From: Paramyrothecium sp. XJ0827
Lineage: Eukaryota; Ascomycota; Sordariomycetes; Hypocreales; Stachybotryaceae
Assembly: GCA_020881915.1 (NCBI GenBank)
Contig: JAJFPB010000001.1
Span: 930,001-994,000, forward strand
Length of the DNA: 64,000 nt
Direction: 5' to 3'
The number at the start of each line of letters is the position of its first letter. Within the stretch, counting starts at the first letter, position 1. Below the pieces are notes generated by a model. It was not told the DNA's origin, did not search any database, and saw only the letters and a program-made list of their open reading frames with translations. This document shows, in pieces, positions 23,308 to 35,699 of this stretch. A program made the position numbers and the translations under genes.

Positions 23308-25370
23308 CTTGTGTGATTCGATGATGCAGCAATACTACTCATGGCTTCTGCGAGTGAGGCAGTAAGGCTGACCCCGGTATTTCAGGCACGGAATGGAACA
23401 TACACGACGAGTTACTCAGCATTGGATAATGACGCTGTGTGACCAGCCAAGCCAGCCTCTCCAGACATCCCCTCACCCCTCCCGCCTTCAATGACCCAAT
23501 AATTCCAAGGAAGTGTTAGTTTGAGAAAATCATCTCCTAATGTATCGGATCAGGCCACCAATCATACTTCCACTTACACACTTCCTTCTGTACCAACATT
23601 CCAACGACATTGGTCCGGTTGAAAGTTCCGTTCCGCCGTCAACCGCGCCCAAACATAAAAAATGCCCACCTCCAGCCGAACTCAGGTTCTCATGCAAGTG
23701 GGGCTGCATGTATTTGATTGATCTGCAGAGGCATGCATTGAACGCTAGTATGCGGGCTGAAGTTGCAGCACACTTCGCATGTGATGAGGGATGGGAACGA
23801 GCCTGATCAACCGATCATGCAACTGCTCAACGCAGTATCATGGCAACTGGTATGGATGGAATGAATTGCAAAGATGAAGGTTCACTAGACTGATAGAAGT
23901 TACTGTTGTAAAAAGCAATGAGAACCTGGCTTTAGCCGAATGAGTCCAAGACCTGATCTACGTGGCTGCTTCTAAGTTGAAGAAAGATTGAAATACTGGG
24001 TATATAGCACGGCACTGTCCCTTTTGTCATCATTGCTGTGATGTTTTCAAACGGATTGGGTCGCATCGTGCTGAACGGCCTTGCTAACCTAGTCCTTTAT
24101 TACGAGTCAAAATTATATCAGTTCTTGGAATCGCAGGACATTCAGCCAGATTTTCTTCGAGTGGAACGCCTGTGAAGCACGACCTCGACTGCTCCTTCGA
24201 AAGGCTCCTCGCAGTCTCATTGAAGCCAGGGAAAGGTCTGCGCACTGGCCACTGAGGCGAAGAGAGCAGATGAGCTGGGGAAAAATGTTAAACGGTTATT
24301 CGATAACCTAATAGAAAACCCGATATCGCTTCTAGCTGAAATAGCTTTGTTTGGCAGACCGTCTGGACTACTCCGATGGGAATGCCCTTCAAAAGACTGG
24401 CACAATGGTCATGTACACACTATCCGAGTCCTGTATCTGACAACGCTCTGCCTGGCTTACCGAAGAGGAGCCTTGCACCTGGTTCACAGCTTATCGAGAA
24501 GAGGTATTTCATCTGTTTGTAGAGTTGTCCACCGCGATCTTTTATTGACCCTTCCGAGAACGGCGATTCTGTCGGTTCCTCAGAATACGTGAGCAGAGTT
24601 TCTAGCAGCTACTTCGGCGCTGAGACTTTGCCTAACGATGGTACGTTTGTCAAGCTGGATAGTCTGACAAGTGGTTACGAAGGCTATCTGGGATTCGTCC
24701 GTCCAAAGCTGGAGTTATATGCATTGTACTGATTGACGGACCATATGATTCTATATGAGGGCCATGTATCACCGTCGCTAACTTATTATTGAGGGAGCTA
24801 ACATCGCCGTGGAAAAGATCGCCAGGCAGTGCAAATTGCCTGGAATCTCAGCTATGGTAGTCAGCAATTTAAAGATGGCTCTTGAAGCCACAACTCTTAA
24901 TATTCTCTCAGTGATCCAGTAAGGTGGTGAGGAAAATCAAACCTTGAGGTGGCTACTGGTTCTCAATTCGATAATCTGATCATCCTGGTTTGGATAAGAA
25001 TGAGCCAGGTCGATACGACCGCTCTCGGGCGGAGTGCGTGCAGAATCCGTCACACGACTTAGCGTACATCGTTTAAAAGTCCATAGGTAATACCACAGAG
25101 GCTCGTATCGGGTAGAGGAAAGAATACGGGGAAATATACAGGGATATATAAATACAATTCATTTACCAACTTCCTATTGCGCTTTAGATAAGGGGCGCAG
25201 TCCGTACCAGTCAGCATGATCCTTGTCTTCAGCATTCTCAACCTCCATTCGACCACGTCTTACTTCGTAGTATAATTAAATACTCTTGACGGGGCCTATT
25301 TACTATTCTGTTGACGATCTGTATCGGCCTTAAACAAAAATCTACTCAAAACTTCTCCCACACCATCAGA
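23308..25370. other. Long intergenic region, no supported gene
   Basis: About 2 kb between head-to-head genes. Frames are short and interrupted. The last 300 bases are AT-rich and probably hold the promoter of the long gene at 25371. No transposon ends, tRNA or tandem array were seen. Confidence 0.5.
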
Positions 25371-28300
25371 ATGAGGGCTCCAGAGGCAGCAGAGTCAATC
25401 AGCACAGCAGAAAAATTGCGACAATCACAGAGCACGACGATTCGAAGTGATGCCATAAGCCCATTCTGCAGAGCACTGCGTCTGGAACCTCACTTCCAGC
25501 TATGTTGGGATGCAGTCGGGGGTGCTCCAGGACTGGCCAAGCTCATGTGTGAGTTCAGCCTGCGCGACGTCAAATCCATCTGTCGTCAGCTTGGCTGCAC
25601 TGCATCTGCGTCAAAAGCAATATCTGCCAGGCGCGCAGCCCTTGGAGAGCTAGTGCAAATCCTGTATGGAGCCCGCCCGATAGACGGAGTGCCGATCGAT
25701 GAAAGACCACTGAGGCAATATTACCAGGATATTGTGCCCGCATGTAGCCTTGATGTGGTTCAACAATGGGAAAGTGAGCATCAGATCCAGTGGACTGCAA
25801 GCCAGCGCACAAGATTATTCTTGGGCCATCGCGAGTGGTACCAGACAAAGATCATGCAACATTTCTTGACGACAACAGTCCCTAAGGATCTGGTCACTAA
25901 ACAGGATGCAAAGCGGATCCAAGGCAACATGCATTTCGCAAGAACTATGATGACTCGCCTCATTGAAGATGGCCAACATATCACAAAAGCTCGGAAGAAC
26001 CTTGTGTCTGAAATTATGACACCCACAATTAAGCATTTGTTTCGCTGGCGAAAATACTCCGCCGCAACCCGGGACGATTTTCTGAAGCTGGCAACCAAGT
26101 GTATCCAGACACACCCCCAGCTGTTGGTGAAAAAGGATCAAACGGGTCGGGGTACACTTCTTTCCTTTGCTATCCAGCGGTGGTCTGAAGCTCGAGGATC
26201 CGGCATTGATCCAGAGAGTGGTGCCCAAAAGAAGACCGAAGAAACATTGCAGCAGCTGGTGGCTCTGCTGCCGGTTCCCAAGGGTGGGAAGTCATACCAA
26301 TTAAGCACCATCGTAGAAGGAATACTCCTGGTTAAGAAACGTCAGATCCATGTCTATCAACTTCTGCGGCTAATACTGAAGCACGCAAATGGGTACAAGC
26401 TTGACCTAGACGACAACTCAACATCGGGGCTCGCTCGACTACGGGGCTTATCAACGCAGGATAATCTCTGGCCACCAAGTCTGTTTCTTAGACTCGAGAC
26501 CGAAGATGGTGTAGCTCTCTTTGAGAGATTGTCCTCAGCAGACCCCAGTGGCAGCTTTTTACTCCCAAAGTTCGGCAACCTCATGAATCAAAGTCAGGAT
26601 ATGGACGGCAAATGTGGAGACATAGATATCTTCCGCTGCCTGCTGATGGACAAGAGCAAAAAAGAACCAGATCGTTCTCAATGGAAATCTCGCGTTAGGG
26701 AAATCATCCAAGAACGGAAGAAAACATCTCAAGTCTCTCGCAATCCGCAAAGCCGTTCCTTTTGGGCCAAATCTGCTCTAAACCTGGCTATCGCCAACGG
26801 AGACTTGGAAATGTTGGATGAAGTACTACAGTGGGCACAGCGGTTTAATAACGACCCACCTGTCCTTCAAAGTTTCTATGGTCACCAGGTTTTCAAATCG
26901 GACGAGCTCACGCGCCTTCTAAGTGCTGTTCCAGAGAAAGGCTCAGACACAGAGCTGATGTATACAGATGAAGATGTTGCGGCGGTAAAAGCGAAAATAG
27001 ACCTTTCTCACCGAATCATCTTGGGTCTTATGGAGACTGTCAAAGCATCAGCTTCCAACCCGCAAGTTAACTCTTTCACATGGGACAATGTATTTACTCT
27101 TGTTCAGAATGTGAACAGAGACCGCGTCAATCATGTCAAGGCTTTCAATTCTTTGTTCGATCCTAAAGGCTTGGATTCAAGTAATGAGGGAAGCGTCACG
27201 GTCAAGGTGTTGTGGAAACCACACATTGAATGCCTCATTGAGGCCGCGAAACTTGTCGACGACGCTTCTCGCACGGAAATTTTCCCCGCAGGACCCTCGT
27301 TAGTCGTGTTGTATATGGAGATATCAGGTTACCTGAAAGAAGACTTGACGGACTTTCTCTTGCAGAAAATGAAGGAGCATTTCGGCCCAGAGGGTATGAG
27401 AAGCCGTATGCCTAGCATCGTCAGCTTTGTCAAAGATATTACACGCAGCAACCAGCCTTGGCTAGCCCTTCCTTTCATACAAGAGCTCATCTTGGAGGGT
27501 GACGGCGATTACAGTGTCTTTTTTCGAGATCTTCTGCAGATCAGGTTTCTTGTCTCGTTGCCGGGCCATGTTGTCAGCGACTTCTTGCATATGCTGGCAG
27601 ATGCGATGCAGAAGAAAATGCGGGAAAGCACCTTGAGGCCCTTTGGTGCAGTTGGCGACGATGGGAAAGTTGCTCCAACACCGGCTTTGATCAAAGTAAC
27701 GACCGTGAAGATGATGGCTCAAATTCTCCAAGGAACTCAGCTCATAAGCCCATCAGCGGCTTGTGCCATACTTCTCGGCCTCCTCGTGGAGGCAAGGCAT
27801 ATTGACGTTCGAGTGGCCATCGTCAGCAGTCTTCTTAGTATACTCAAAGAGCCTGCTACGCCGCCGGAAATCCAAGCTAGTATCATCGAGGCACTTGAAA
27901 AAGTTATTGGACCAGTTCTTACCCAGCTAAATGAACGTCGGCCAGTGACCTCAACGGAATGGATAGCCGCCGAGAGTGGCGACGCACCCATGCCAGACAT
28001 CGGTGATGAAACACCTATACTTTCGCTGCTGGTTGGTTTCTTGAGCAAAATTGACCAGAGAGACACGAGGTCGTTGCCAGAAGATACGCGGAGCAGACTG
28101 TTTGAATTAATCACTCGGGTGCCAGCCGAATGGGCTCACAATAATGCTCTGTGGAACAAGGCCTTCCTTGCCAGGCATAACTTTACCCTTGACGACGGCG
28201 AGATGTTACCCGCTCATCCTGTCTCGCCACGATTCTTGACCGAGCTCTTCTTTAGCTTTCCCACGCGCATGCATGTTGCGACAATCGCTATGCTCCGCGA

Positions 28301-29207
28301 GATGACCCTCGTCAATCTTGCTCCCACGCCGGGTATCGCCCGGATCACCGAAGCGGTGAAGGCGGACAGGGACTTGATTAGTTCCAATGCTGGGAAGCAC
28401 TGGCTTGCTCAATTTGATAATACTGGGGGGGAAGCACTTGAAAAATATGGTGTGATGAAGATCGCGAAATATCTTCAAAACCCTGCTGAAATGCTAGCTT
28501 CTAAGCGCAAAGATGCACATGGTATCAACGCGCTTGTGCTCCAAGATTTCATCGTAGCTGTCAAAGACCAGCTCATATCCTCCCAAAAGACAGAATTGTT
28601 TGATTCTCTTGTAGAGAGACTATGTCACGGACGTTTCGAGAGCCGCAAGACGTATCAAGGATGGCAACAACATGTGCTCCCACTTCTCAAAACCTTTGCT
28701 TCCGACATTGATGATCTACGCAAAATGGTTCAAAACAAAGATGCAAAGGTGCCAAGGAAGTTGCCAGGGACGTTTTTGATTCGATTCAATTTACTTCCAA
28801 TTCCCTTTTGGCCACATTCGATTGTCGCGGAGCGCGAATGGAAGACATTTGTGTCAGAACTGGTCAGGCTTCTAGAATGGCTTGTGGAACAAGGAAATGG
28901 GCCATATCATAGAAAATTTGCTCAACTCAAGACGGATCTACGAAGATGGGTCAAAGAAAAATATCGTGCAAATGTCGGAATTCTCCTGGGTAGTAGTCGT
29001 CCTTCGGCGTCGGCAGAAAGTGGAGAAGAACCAAGTCTTGTTGATTACCTGCGGCTCGAACTGGCGGGCGACTTACTGCTTTCTGCGACTGAAGAAGCCG
29101 GTTGGAGAGTTGACACGCGGTTGAAGGCACTGGTAGACGACTGGAGCCGCAGTCCGGATGAGTTTGTTCGTACGATAGGTCTTCAGGTGCAGGAGAAGTT
29201 GAAGTAG
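25371..29207 (+). CDS. Uncharacterised 1278-residue helical-repeat-like protein
   Basis: One uninterrupted exon. The frame can be extended 20 codons upstream only through a TTG, so the first ATG (MRAPEAAES) is taken as the start. No signal peptide or membrane segment is evident. The sequence is almost all amphipathic helix with regularly spaced leucine pairs, for example LLEARHIDVRVAIVSSLLSI in its second half, which looks like HEAT/ARM-type repeats. No catalytic motif stands out. I recall long conserved fungal proteins of this kind beginning with a SLRDVKxxCxxLG segment, as here near residue 63, but none with an assigned role. A scaffold function is only a guess from fold. Confidence 0.85.
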   Translation: MRAPEAAESISTAEKLRQSQSTTIRSDAISPFCRALRLEPHFQLCWDAVGGAPGLAKLMCEFSLRDVKSICRQLGCTASASKAISARRAALGELVQILYGARPIDGVPIDERPLRQYYQDIVPACSLDVVQQWESEHQIQWTASQRTRLFLGHREWYQTKIMQHFLTTTVPKDLVTKQDAKRIQGNMHFARTMMTRLIEDGQHITKARKNLVSEIMTPTIKHLFRWRKYSAATRDDFLKLATKCIQTHPQLLVKKDQTGRGTLLSFAIQRWSEARGSGIDPESGAQKKTEETLQQLVALLPVPKGGKSYQLSTIVEGILLVKKRQIHVYQLLRLILKHANGYKLDLDDNSTSGLARLRGLSTQDNLWPPSLFLRLETEDGVALFERLSSADPSGSFLLPKFGNLMNQSQDMDGKCGDIDIFRCLLMDKSKKEPDRSQWKSRVREIIQERKKTSQVSRNPQSRSFWAKSALNLAIANGDLEMLDEVLQWAQRFNNDPPVLQSFYGHQVFKSDELTRLLSAVPEKGSDTELMYTDEDVAAVKAKIDLSHRIILGLMETVKASASNPQVNSFTWDNVFTLVQNVNRDRVNHVKAFNSLFDPKGLDSSNEGSVTVKVLWKPHIECLIEAAKLVDDASRTEIFPAGPSLVVLYMEISGYLKEDLTDFLLQKMKEHFGPEGMRSRMPSIVSFVKDITRSNQPWLALPFIQELILEGDGDYSVFFRDLLQIRFLVSLPGHVVSDFLHMLADAMQKKMRESTLRPFGAVGDDGKVAPTPALIKVTTVKMMAQILQGTQLISPSAACAILLGLLVEARHIDVRVAIVSSLLSILKEPATPPEIQASIIEALEKVIGPVLTQLNERRPVTSTEWIAAESGDAPMPDIGDETPILSLLVGFLSKIDQRDTRSLPEDTRSRLFELITRVPAEWAHNNALWNKAFLARHNFTLDDGEMLPAHPVSPRFLTELFFSFPTRMHVATIAMLREMTLVNLAPTPGIARITEAVKADRDLISSNAGKHWLAQFDNTGGEALEKYGVMKIAKYLQNPAEMLASKRKDAHGINALVLQDFIVAVKDQLISSQKTELFDSLVERLCHGRFESRKTYQGWQQHVLPLLKTFASDIDDLRKMVQNKDAKVPRKLPGTFLIRFNLLPIPFWPHSIVAEREWKTFVSELVRLLEWLVEQGNGPYHRKFAQLKTDLRRWVKEKYRANVGILLGSSRPSASAESGEEPSLVDYLRLELAGDLLLSATEEAGWRVDTRLKALVDDWSRSPDEFVRTIGLQVQEKLK

Positions 29208-31888
29208 CTTCAAGTTTCATTTTTTGGGAAATAACATCATTGCCAAGTATTTGCCGATTACTAGTAGTCGTTGATGGCTACCGCATTCCTAATTATGATA
29301 GTAATGAACTGTATTGAGGCAAACGTACTACGTGCCTTATTATGTTCTTGGCTCCTCGCCCAAGGAACGCTTTCCCTAACCAAGAGGTTGGAGTGACGAC
29401 CTGCATATTTCATCCGCGAAAGCTAAATATATATATATATATCAAAATAAATAAAAAAAGACTACCTGGCTGAAGCAGCACCGCATCCTGCCTAATATCA
29501 GAGTAGCAACGTGGGAGCGCCATTACGCTTGCACAAGGTAGCCACTAGGAGTAAAGAAATCCTAGCTGACCTCATGCAGTGCAAGGTAATCGTTTTTCCG
29601 ACTTCCCTGTTCCATTTGTCTGCACGATTGAAGGTCGGTACGATGTCGTTTTATCATGTGATGATGGATGAGTTATTAATTGCTTGAAGTTTCTCGCAAG
29701 CATACGAGGAATCATCTACCTAAATGCATACCTAAATGCGTTTTGCAGCACATGCCGTGCGAGCAATCAATCCGTTGCGCCCCTTTACCCATAAACCTAC
29801 AGACCAAGCCTGGCACTTTACTTAGCTTACGAAGAGCTTAAGTTCCGAGTTCCCGGCCATTCGGGAACATTTTTGAAGATCGAGATATTTGTACAGAGAG
29901 CTGGTGGACAGCCCTTCAAAAAAGCTCCGTTCGTTGTCGCTTGGCCGAATTGGAAGCCATTGTTGCTTCCTCCATGGCGCAATTCATCGCGACCTGCTGA
30001 TGGTCCAGATCTCCATCCCAAAGCCCGCTCGATATTCTACTTCTCTTCAGCTTTGTCGCGGAAGAGAGGTTCCCGATGGAAAGTCGCCAGGCGCTTTCGA
30101 CCGCGCTGCGTTTTAGTAGGTGTCGTCCCCAGTGGCAGCCACGGTTGCTGCTAGTCAGGTTGCAGCAGGACCACCGGGGCCCTTGGTTGTTTGAGAATAC
30201 GGTGTTCGACAAGAGGCTTCCGTTCGATATCAAGAAACCTTCAATGGTTAACAGTCAGCGATTGTCCTAGCTCTTCAGAACGATCGAATGACGCTACTCA
30301 CCACTGTGATAGTGGCATCCGTCCCTGCCATGGTGCTCTTGGCCAAGCATTCGTTGGCAGTTATAGCATGCTGACTTGTGCGAGTGTTCCACCTCCATCA
30401 TCTCCATTTTGTAGCTTCGGCGAATTGAAGGGAGACGTCGGTCCAAGGTGAGCCAAAAAGTGAAGTCGTGAGGATTGGTCTGTTGTGCGATGCGCCGGCG
30501 CCGACCGTAAAGTTAGTTGCGTAACAGATGTAATTCTTTTCGACAAGAAGAGCGACAAGATCGATTGAACGCAATCAAGGTTGAAAGCATTTGGTGTTGC
30601 ACGAAGCAAACGGAGAAGAAGGACTTGAGCTCGGGTGCAGGGATTCGCGACACGGGCACAGAATGCCGAGGCGGAGCTAAAGGGTGATGGGGCAACGCGC
30701 GACGCCAAACCAATCGGATGCGTGAATTGGCAATGCCCATCACGCCAGGTCAGATGATTTCAATTATGAAGCCTGTCTTGGAAAACCGAGCGGGTACTGT
30801 CTCAATCCGTCTCACAAATCGGAGACGTCCCTCCAGGCTGTGTCTCTGTATTCAAGCTGGTACAATAAGAGACGCGCTAGGAAACAGGCGTGCTGCCACA
30901 ATCAAAGCTTGACCAGGAGAATCAAAACTGTAATGCATGGAAAGCGTAAGAAAATTTAGCGTAAACCAAGACCTCCGCAACCATAGCCGACATGAGTGAC
31001 GCCTACGCAAGGTCTCCCGTTGAGTTGCCCTTGGAATCCTACCCTAGGTCGTTCCAATCATCTACAAAGCTGGGAAAATCGGCCATCCATTGACCTCGGG
31101 CTCGTCAACAGACTAAATGCAGATAGAACATTCAGTCCATGGATGACGACGACTATGGTCATAAACTGGACCTTTGCGACGCGAATCAGGAATAATTGAG
31201 ACGGACGGTACAGGCGGCGGTGGAGCTACGGGCGCGGTATCCTCTCCTTCCTCGACAACCTCCAGAACTCGACCATTCTGGCCCTGGACCGCTTTGCCGC
31301 ATTACTATACTTGAAGAGTGGCTTGTAATTTGTGGAAAAGGACTAATGGCTAGAAGAGGATTGAAACTTCGAGACAGTAATAACACAACAGTGCTTCGTC
31401 TTCCTTTAAATTTTACCGTCATGAAGAACCGTGATGTCTTGCGCGTCTTCTGAGTCGCGACACCTGCTCGAGCCCGAAAGTCACTGCATGTAATAACCCG
31501 TCACGAACCGGGTTTATTGACGATCTCAATTGCACCTCGGGGCCCTCAAACTTAGCCCAGGGAACTAATTCTAGAGTTAGTCCGATGCCACTTTAGCGAG
31601 GAGTTGATTCCCAAACCCCTGAGTCCGAAGAAAATTAGGGACCTCTTTCCAGTATCAGTACTACTCACATTAACATACTCCGGTGATTTCGGTTCCACAA
31701 TCTCCTGCTCTCCTAAGCGCTATATATCATGGTGATATAAGAAGATTTGCCTGTATTTAATGCATGCTAGTACGTACTAATCTATGTATTTATTAAAAAT
31801 CTGAATAATTCTTATTCATGGGTTTCTATTACGAAGACAACCGGCTCTGTTAGCTTCATATAACAAAATACTTTATATAACCATCTAT
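29208..31888. other. Long intergenic region, no supported gene
   Basis: Nearly 2.7 kb. Contains an (AT) microsatellite, several unrelated short frames (for example 29916-30233 and 30361-30708 on the minus strand) and AT-rich sequence downstream of the C2H2 gene around 31700-31888, including CTAT repeats. None of the frames shows a motif or joins through plausible introns. Confidence 0.45.
29427..29442. repeat. (AT)8 microsatellite
   Basis: Eight perfect AT units about 220 bp downstream of the long helical-repeat gene. Confidence 0.9.
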
Positions 31889-33779
31889 CTATCTATGTGT
31901 AGCTTGGGTGGGAAGTGCGGATTTATCATTGATTACTTCGAAGCTATGGCAGCCTCGCTCATGACGTTTCATATTGCTTCGGACACTAAACGCCTTTCTG
32001 CAGCCTGCGTGAGGACATTTGAAGGGCTTCTCTCCAGTGTGGGAGTGGCTGTGGATCCGGAGGGTGCTGGGCCGGCTGAAAGCCTTGTTGCAAGTCTGGC
32101 AGATGTAGCGGTCTTGACTTGGGAGGAAAGGACCTCCTGAAGGTTCTGGTTGTGCTTCTGAAACTTCTGGTGTGTCTTGTGGAGACAGAATGGCTAACTG
32201 AGAATATGTCTGTGAGTTCAAATCAATGACACGTCTAGTAGACATAAGAGTGCAAACTCTAGGGACATACCGTGTCAAGTCCAGGTGCCTTTCCCTGTTC
32301 GTCTTCAGTTTCCATGTCCTGCCCCGAATCTTCATCTTTAAATTCTTGTTCTTCTTCCTCCTCTTCTTCCTTTTCGCTACCTTCCGTAAGGCGAGGCAAA
32401 GCGAACAGAGCCAGATCTTCCTGGTGTCGACCAACGTGCTGTTGATAGATCTTGAAGGTTCTCAAATTTTCTTCGCATAGCGGACATTGAGTATCGCAAT
32501 CGGAATGTTTTGGCCGCTCGCAAACACTCAATACACCACCTATTGGTCCTGATCGTAATCTTGGCTCATGCTGCTTGACCAGATGACGCTTCATATTGAG
32601 CCCAGACGTAAAAGTAACATCGCACCCGAAAGCACAAGTCCACGTTTTCCAATGGTACTTTCGAACATGGTCTGCCCATCGATGCCGCCGTTCAAAGTCT
32701 TGATCTGGTGCTGGACAGTCGAGTGATAGGCAGATATATGGACACAGGTCGGCAAATACATGTTTCCTGCAATATTAGATACAGCATCTGGCACATATTG
32801 ATGCAGGGAACTCACTTCCATGCTTTCCTTTTGGTGATAGCTACCATCATAAAGCATAGTGGACATTCGAAAGGTCCCTCTTGAGCGGCTTCTGGGAGAG
32901 CAGGAATTCTTGGTCGTGCACTATTTGCTATCGATGTCGCGAACGAGGTCTGCGTCTGCCCGGAGACTGATGCATCATCTTCCATAACACGGAGCCCCGC
33001 CTTCATTTCTTCGGGAATCGACGAGGCAACTGTACTTTGTAAGCCATCATCAGGATCCCAAGTATCCAAGCCGTTAGCCATCTTTTGGTGGCGAAGATCT
33101 CGATATCTAAAGTATTGCCTTCGTCGGGATATGGACACCCCTAGTCTTTCGACCAAAGTCTTATCCGCTGTTGGGAATTTTGTGCGTACATGCTGAATGT
33201 CGAATGGTTGGAAGTGAGACGTATCTGTCAAATATGACTGCTTAAAACGATCGTGAGGTGCCGGATTTCGAATGGAGACAGAGAGTCGAAACAAGCAGTT
33301 GACACTCTCGGTAATGCTTGTAAGAATTTGCGATAGTTCAGGTGGCATTTCCAGATATGTTTCTGAGTCTGAGTCCGAGTCCGCATCTGAAGTATCGACT
33401 ACAGCCTCGACTATTTGCGCTTCCCATGGCTTGGTAGTACCCAAAAAGATTTGGGTTGCTGATAGTGTCAGTCGTTTTCGAGTCCTCCAGGGGAGGATTG
33501 AAGCTCACCGTCCTCCAGCAATTCGCTTAAATCTTCTAGAAGATCAATGACTTGTTTCCGAAGATGTGATGCGTCCCGGAGCCTGAACTCAAGAGAGGCC
33601 CGGCCGGATTTGTGTGCTCCGATATTCGCGCTCCAAATCTTGAACCTGCTCAACTGATCCACTACTTCCGTCAGCGACATACCTTCACCAGGCGGAGTGG
33701 CCCGCTCAGCTTCCATCGCGCTGCACAATCCATCAAACCCCTTGAGACAGCTAAAAACATGCTGCGAAATGGAGTCCAT
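31889..33779 (-). CDS. C2H2 zinc-finger protein with helical N-terminal domain (four exons)
   Basis: Exons 33509-33779, 32816-33458, 32271-32766 and 31889-32209 join in phase to 576 residues (introns 50, 49 and 61 bp). Residues 1-90 are a helical domain (ISQHVFSCLKGFDGLC, FRLRDASHLRKQVIDLLEDL) shared by many fungal zinc-finger proteins. The middle has a first set of irregular Cys/His pairs (FECPLCF, CTFGCDV-like, CPLCEENLRTFKIYQQHVGRH), then an acidic run of Glu. Two standard fingers end the protein: YICQTCNKAFSRPSTLRIHSH and FKCPHAGCRKAF. DNA binding in the nucleus is likely from the TGEKPF-type linker. It shares a very short divergent promoter with the DUF7580 gene, suggesting co-expression. 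Confidence 0.85.
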
Positions 33780-33993
33780 TGCAAAATGTCCCTGGACACC
33801 CAGAAAAGCAATCTGAAGTTGAATTTCGGTATGCTCTGATGTCAGTTATGTGTCACGGGGACCCCCTCAAGGCTGGCCAATCATTGCTGCTGGTGACATG
33901 CAGCTCGTCGTGAATGTTGAGCAATTTATAGGTGCTGATATGACCCCGCACCCTGTCGACTCTTAGCTTCACTCTTTGTCGTGTATAACAGAA
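33780..33993. promoter_or_regulatory. 214 bp shared divergent promoter
   Basis: Only 214 bp separates the ATGs of the C2H2 gene (minus) and the DUF7580 gene (plus), so both promoters must overlap here. A TATAA-like sequence at 33928-33932 region and GTGTATAA near 33981 are candidates for core elements. Confidence 0.5.
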
Positions 33994-35699
33994 ATGTCTG
34001 GGTTCGAGGTCGCAGGAGTTGTCCTCGGCAGCATACCCCTAGTGGTGGTGGCGCTTGACTTTTACCTGAAGGGTGCGAGCACAATAGAGAGCTTTCGTTC
34101 TTACAAGCGTATTTTGACTAGCTTGATTCGAGTCCTGAAGGCAGAACATGCCATCCTCCAAGATGTCTGCGAGAAACTGCTCGTAGGGATCGCGCCTCAG
34201 GCACAAATCGAAAGGATGATTGAAGATCCGTTCGGGCCTCTCTGGAAGGAAAGGGATTATTCTATGAAGCTCCAAATGAGACTATGGCGTTCATTCAAAG
34301 TCTTTGAGAGCATCGTTTGCGATATGCGGGACGCAATCAAGGATATGATGACGAGGCTAAATATCGCCCCGGATGGCTCGGTATGCTAAGCTATAATCAT
34401 TAATCAACGTGGACTTACCAGATCTAGGTTCAAGGAGACGATCGCAAATCGTTCAGAAAACTTTTCAAGAGGGCTTCATTTGTTCTGCAAAAGTCGAATC
34501 ACGAGGAGTGTATTATGCGCATTCGTGATGGCGTCTCCGCGCTTCAGAGGCTTGCCTGTCTCAACGTCGAGATGGAGCCGGAGCGAAAGCTACGGTCTCA
34601 GGGCAGACTCAACCAGATGGTGCGTGACATTTCTGGCAGCATATACCAGGCGCTGAGGTCCGCGATGGCTTGCGGATGCCCAGGCGCACATGACGTGGGT
34701 CTGAGGCTGACACCACCACTACGCGCTATTGGGCCCGAGGATGAGGACGAAGATGTGGCCAAGAAGCTGGAGTTTGGAGTCGCAATCTCGCACCAGCCAT
34801 CAAGATCCCAGCGACAATGGAGGGAGATGATGATGCATGTGATGGAAGACTCTACAGCTGCGAAACAAGCGGAGAGGCCGAAAAGGAATGTCAGGTTTGC
34901 TATGAATGCAGACGCCAGCACCATTGAAGGAATACGCTCACTTGCCATGGAGTCGACCGTGGCCAGTTTTGCCTTAAGAGGGATGAGCCCACAGGACAGT
35001 CAGATTGAAAACCTCTGTGACACCATGCAACAACTGGAGGAAGACTGCAAAGACTGCGGGTGCCTCAAGGATAGCCAGTCCGCAAGGAAAAGGAAGTTCC
35101 GGATTCGCGCACTTGAGAAGCCTGGCAGTGACTGGGCACTAATAACAATCAAAGACATACTGCATAACCCAACAACATGCCGCCTCTCATACGCAGATAG
35201 GCTGCGTATAGCCCGAATCATCGCGTGTGGCGTCTTGCAGATCTCCGGGACACAATGGTTGTCATGTTCACCGACACACAGCAACATTTATCTGATGCGC
35301 AAGCAGGGCGTTCCAGATTATCAGCACGCTTTTGTTCTCACGTATCTCCCAGAACGAAGGGACGCCACTTCGCCAAATCACAATCCCGTATTTTTGTCTC
35401 TCGGAATTCTTCTCATGGAGCTCATCCTAGGCCAGACCATGGACAATTTGCAAGGCTCACAATCCAATGAAGGCGATGTAACCCAGCTGGTTTCCAGACA
35501 CGAGGCAGCCGCGCAGCTGCTAGGCAGAGTTAACATGATAGGTGGACCCGGTTACCATAGTGCTGTGCAACGCTGTATAAGCGATGTGGATGGGGCAGAA
35601 ATGACTGGTAACAGCGAGATGATGGCTGAAGCATTTGCAGGAATAGTTGGGCCTTTAGAGGAGGACTTGAACAACTTGTACAACACTAGTTTCATGTAG
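33994..35699 (+). CDS. HeLo-like N-terminal helix bundle plus DUF7580 protein
   Basis: Exon 1 is 33994-34380 and exon 2 is 34428-35699, with a 47 bp intron (GTATGC...TCTAG); 552 residues. The N-terminus MSGFEVAGVVLGSIPLVVVA is a glycine-containing hydrophobic helix like those opening fungal HeLo-like death domains, followed by a helical bundle to about residue 200. The C-terminal 230 residues match the DUF7580 pattern: LSYADRLRIARIIACGVLQI, the SxTQWL-like segment, LTYLPE, and FLSLGILLMELILGQ. That last part resembles the C-lobe of a kinase without its catalytic loop, so it may be a pseudokinase-like sensor; this is inference. It lies 475 bp before, and in the same direction as, the HeLo-ubiquitin-conjugating fusion gene. 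Enzymatic function not expected. Confidence 0.83.

Noticed and set aside
29916..30708. Several 100-codon frames in the long gap after the helical-repeat gene
   Set aside because: They overlap each other on both strands and carry no recognisable domain.
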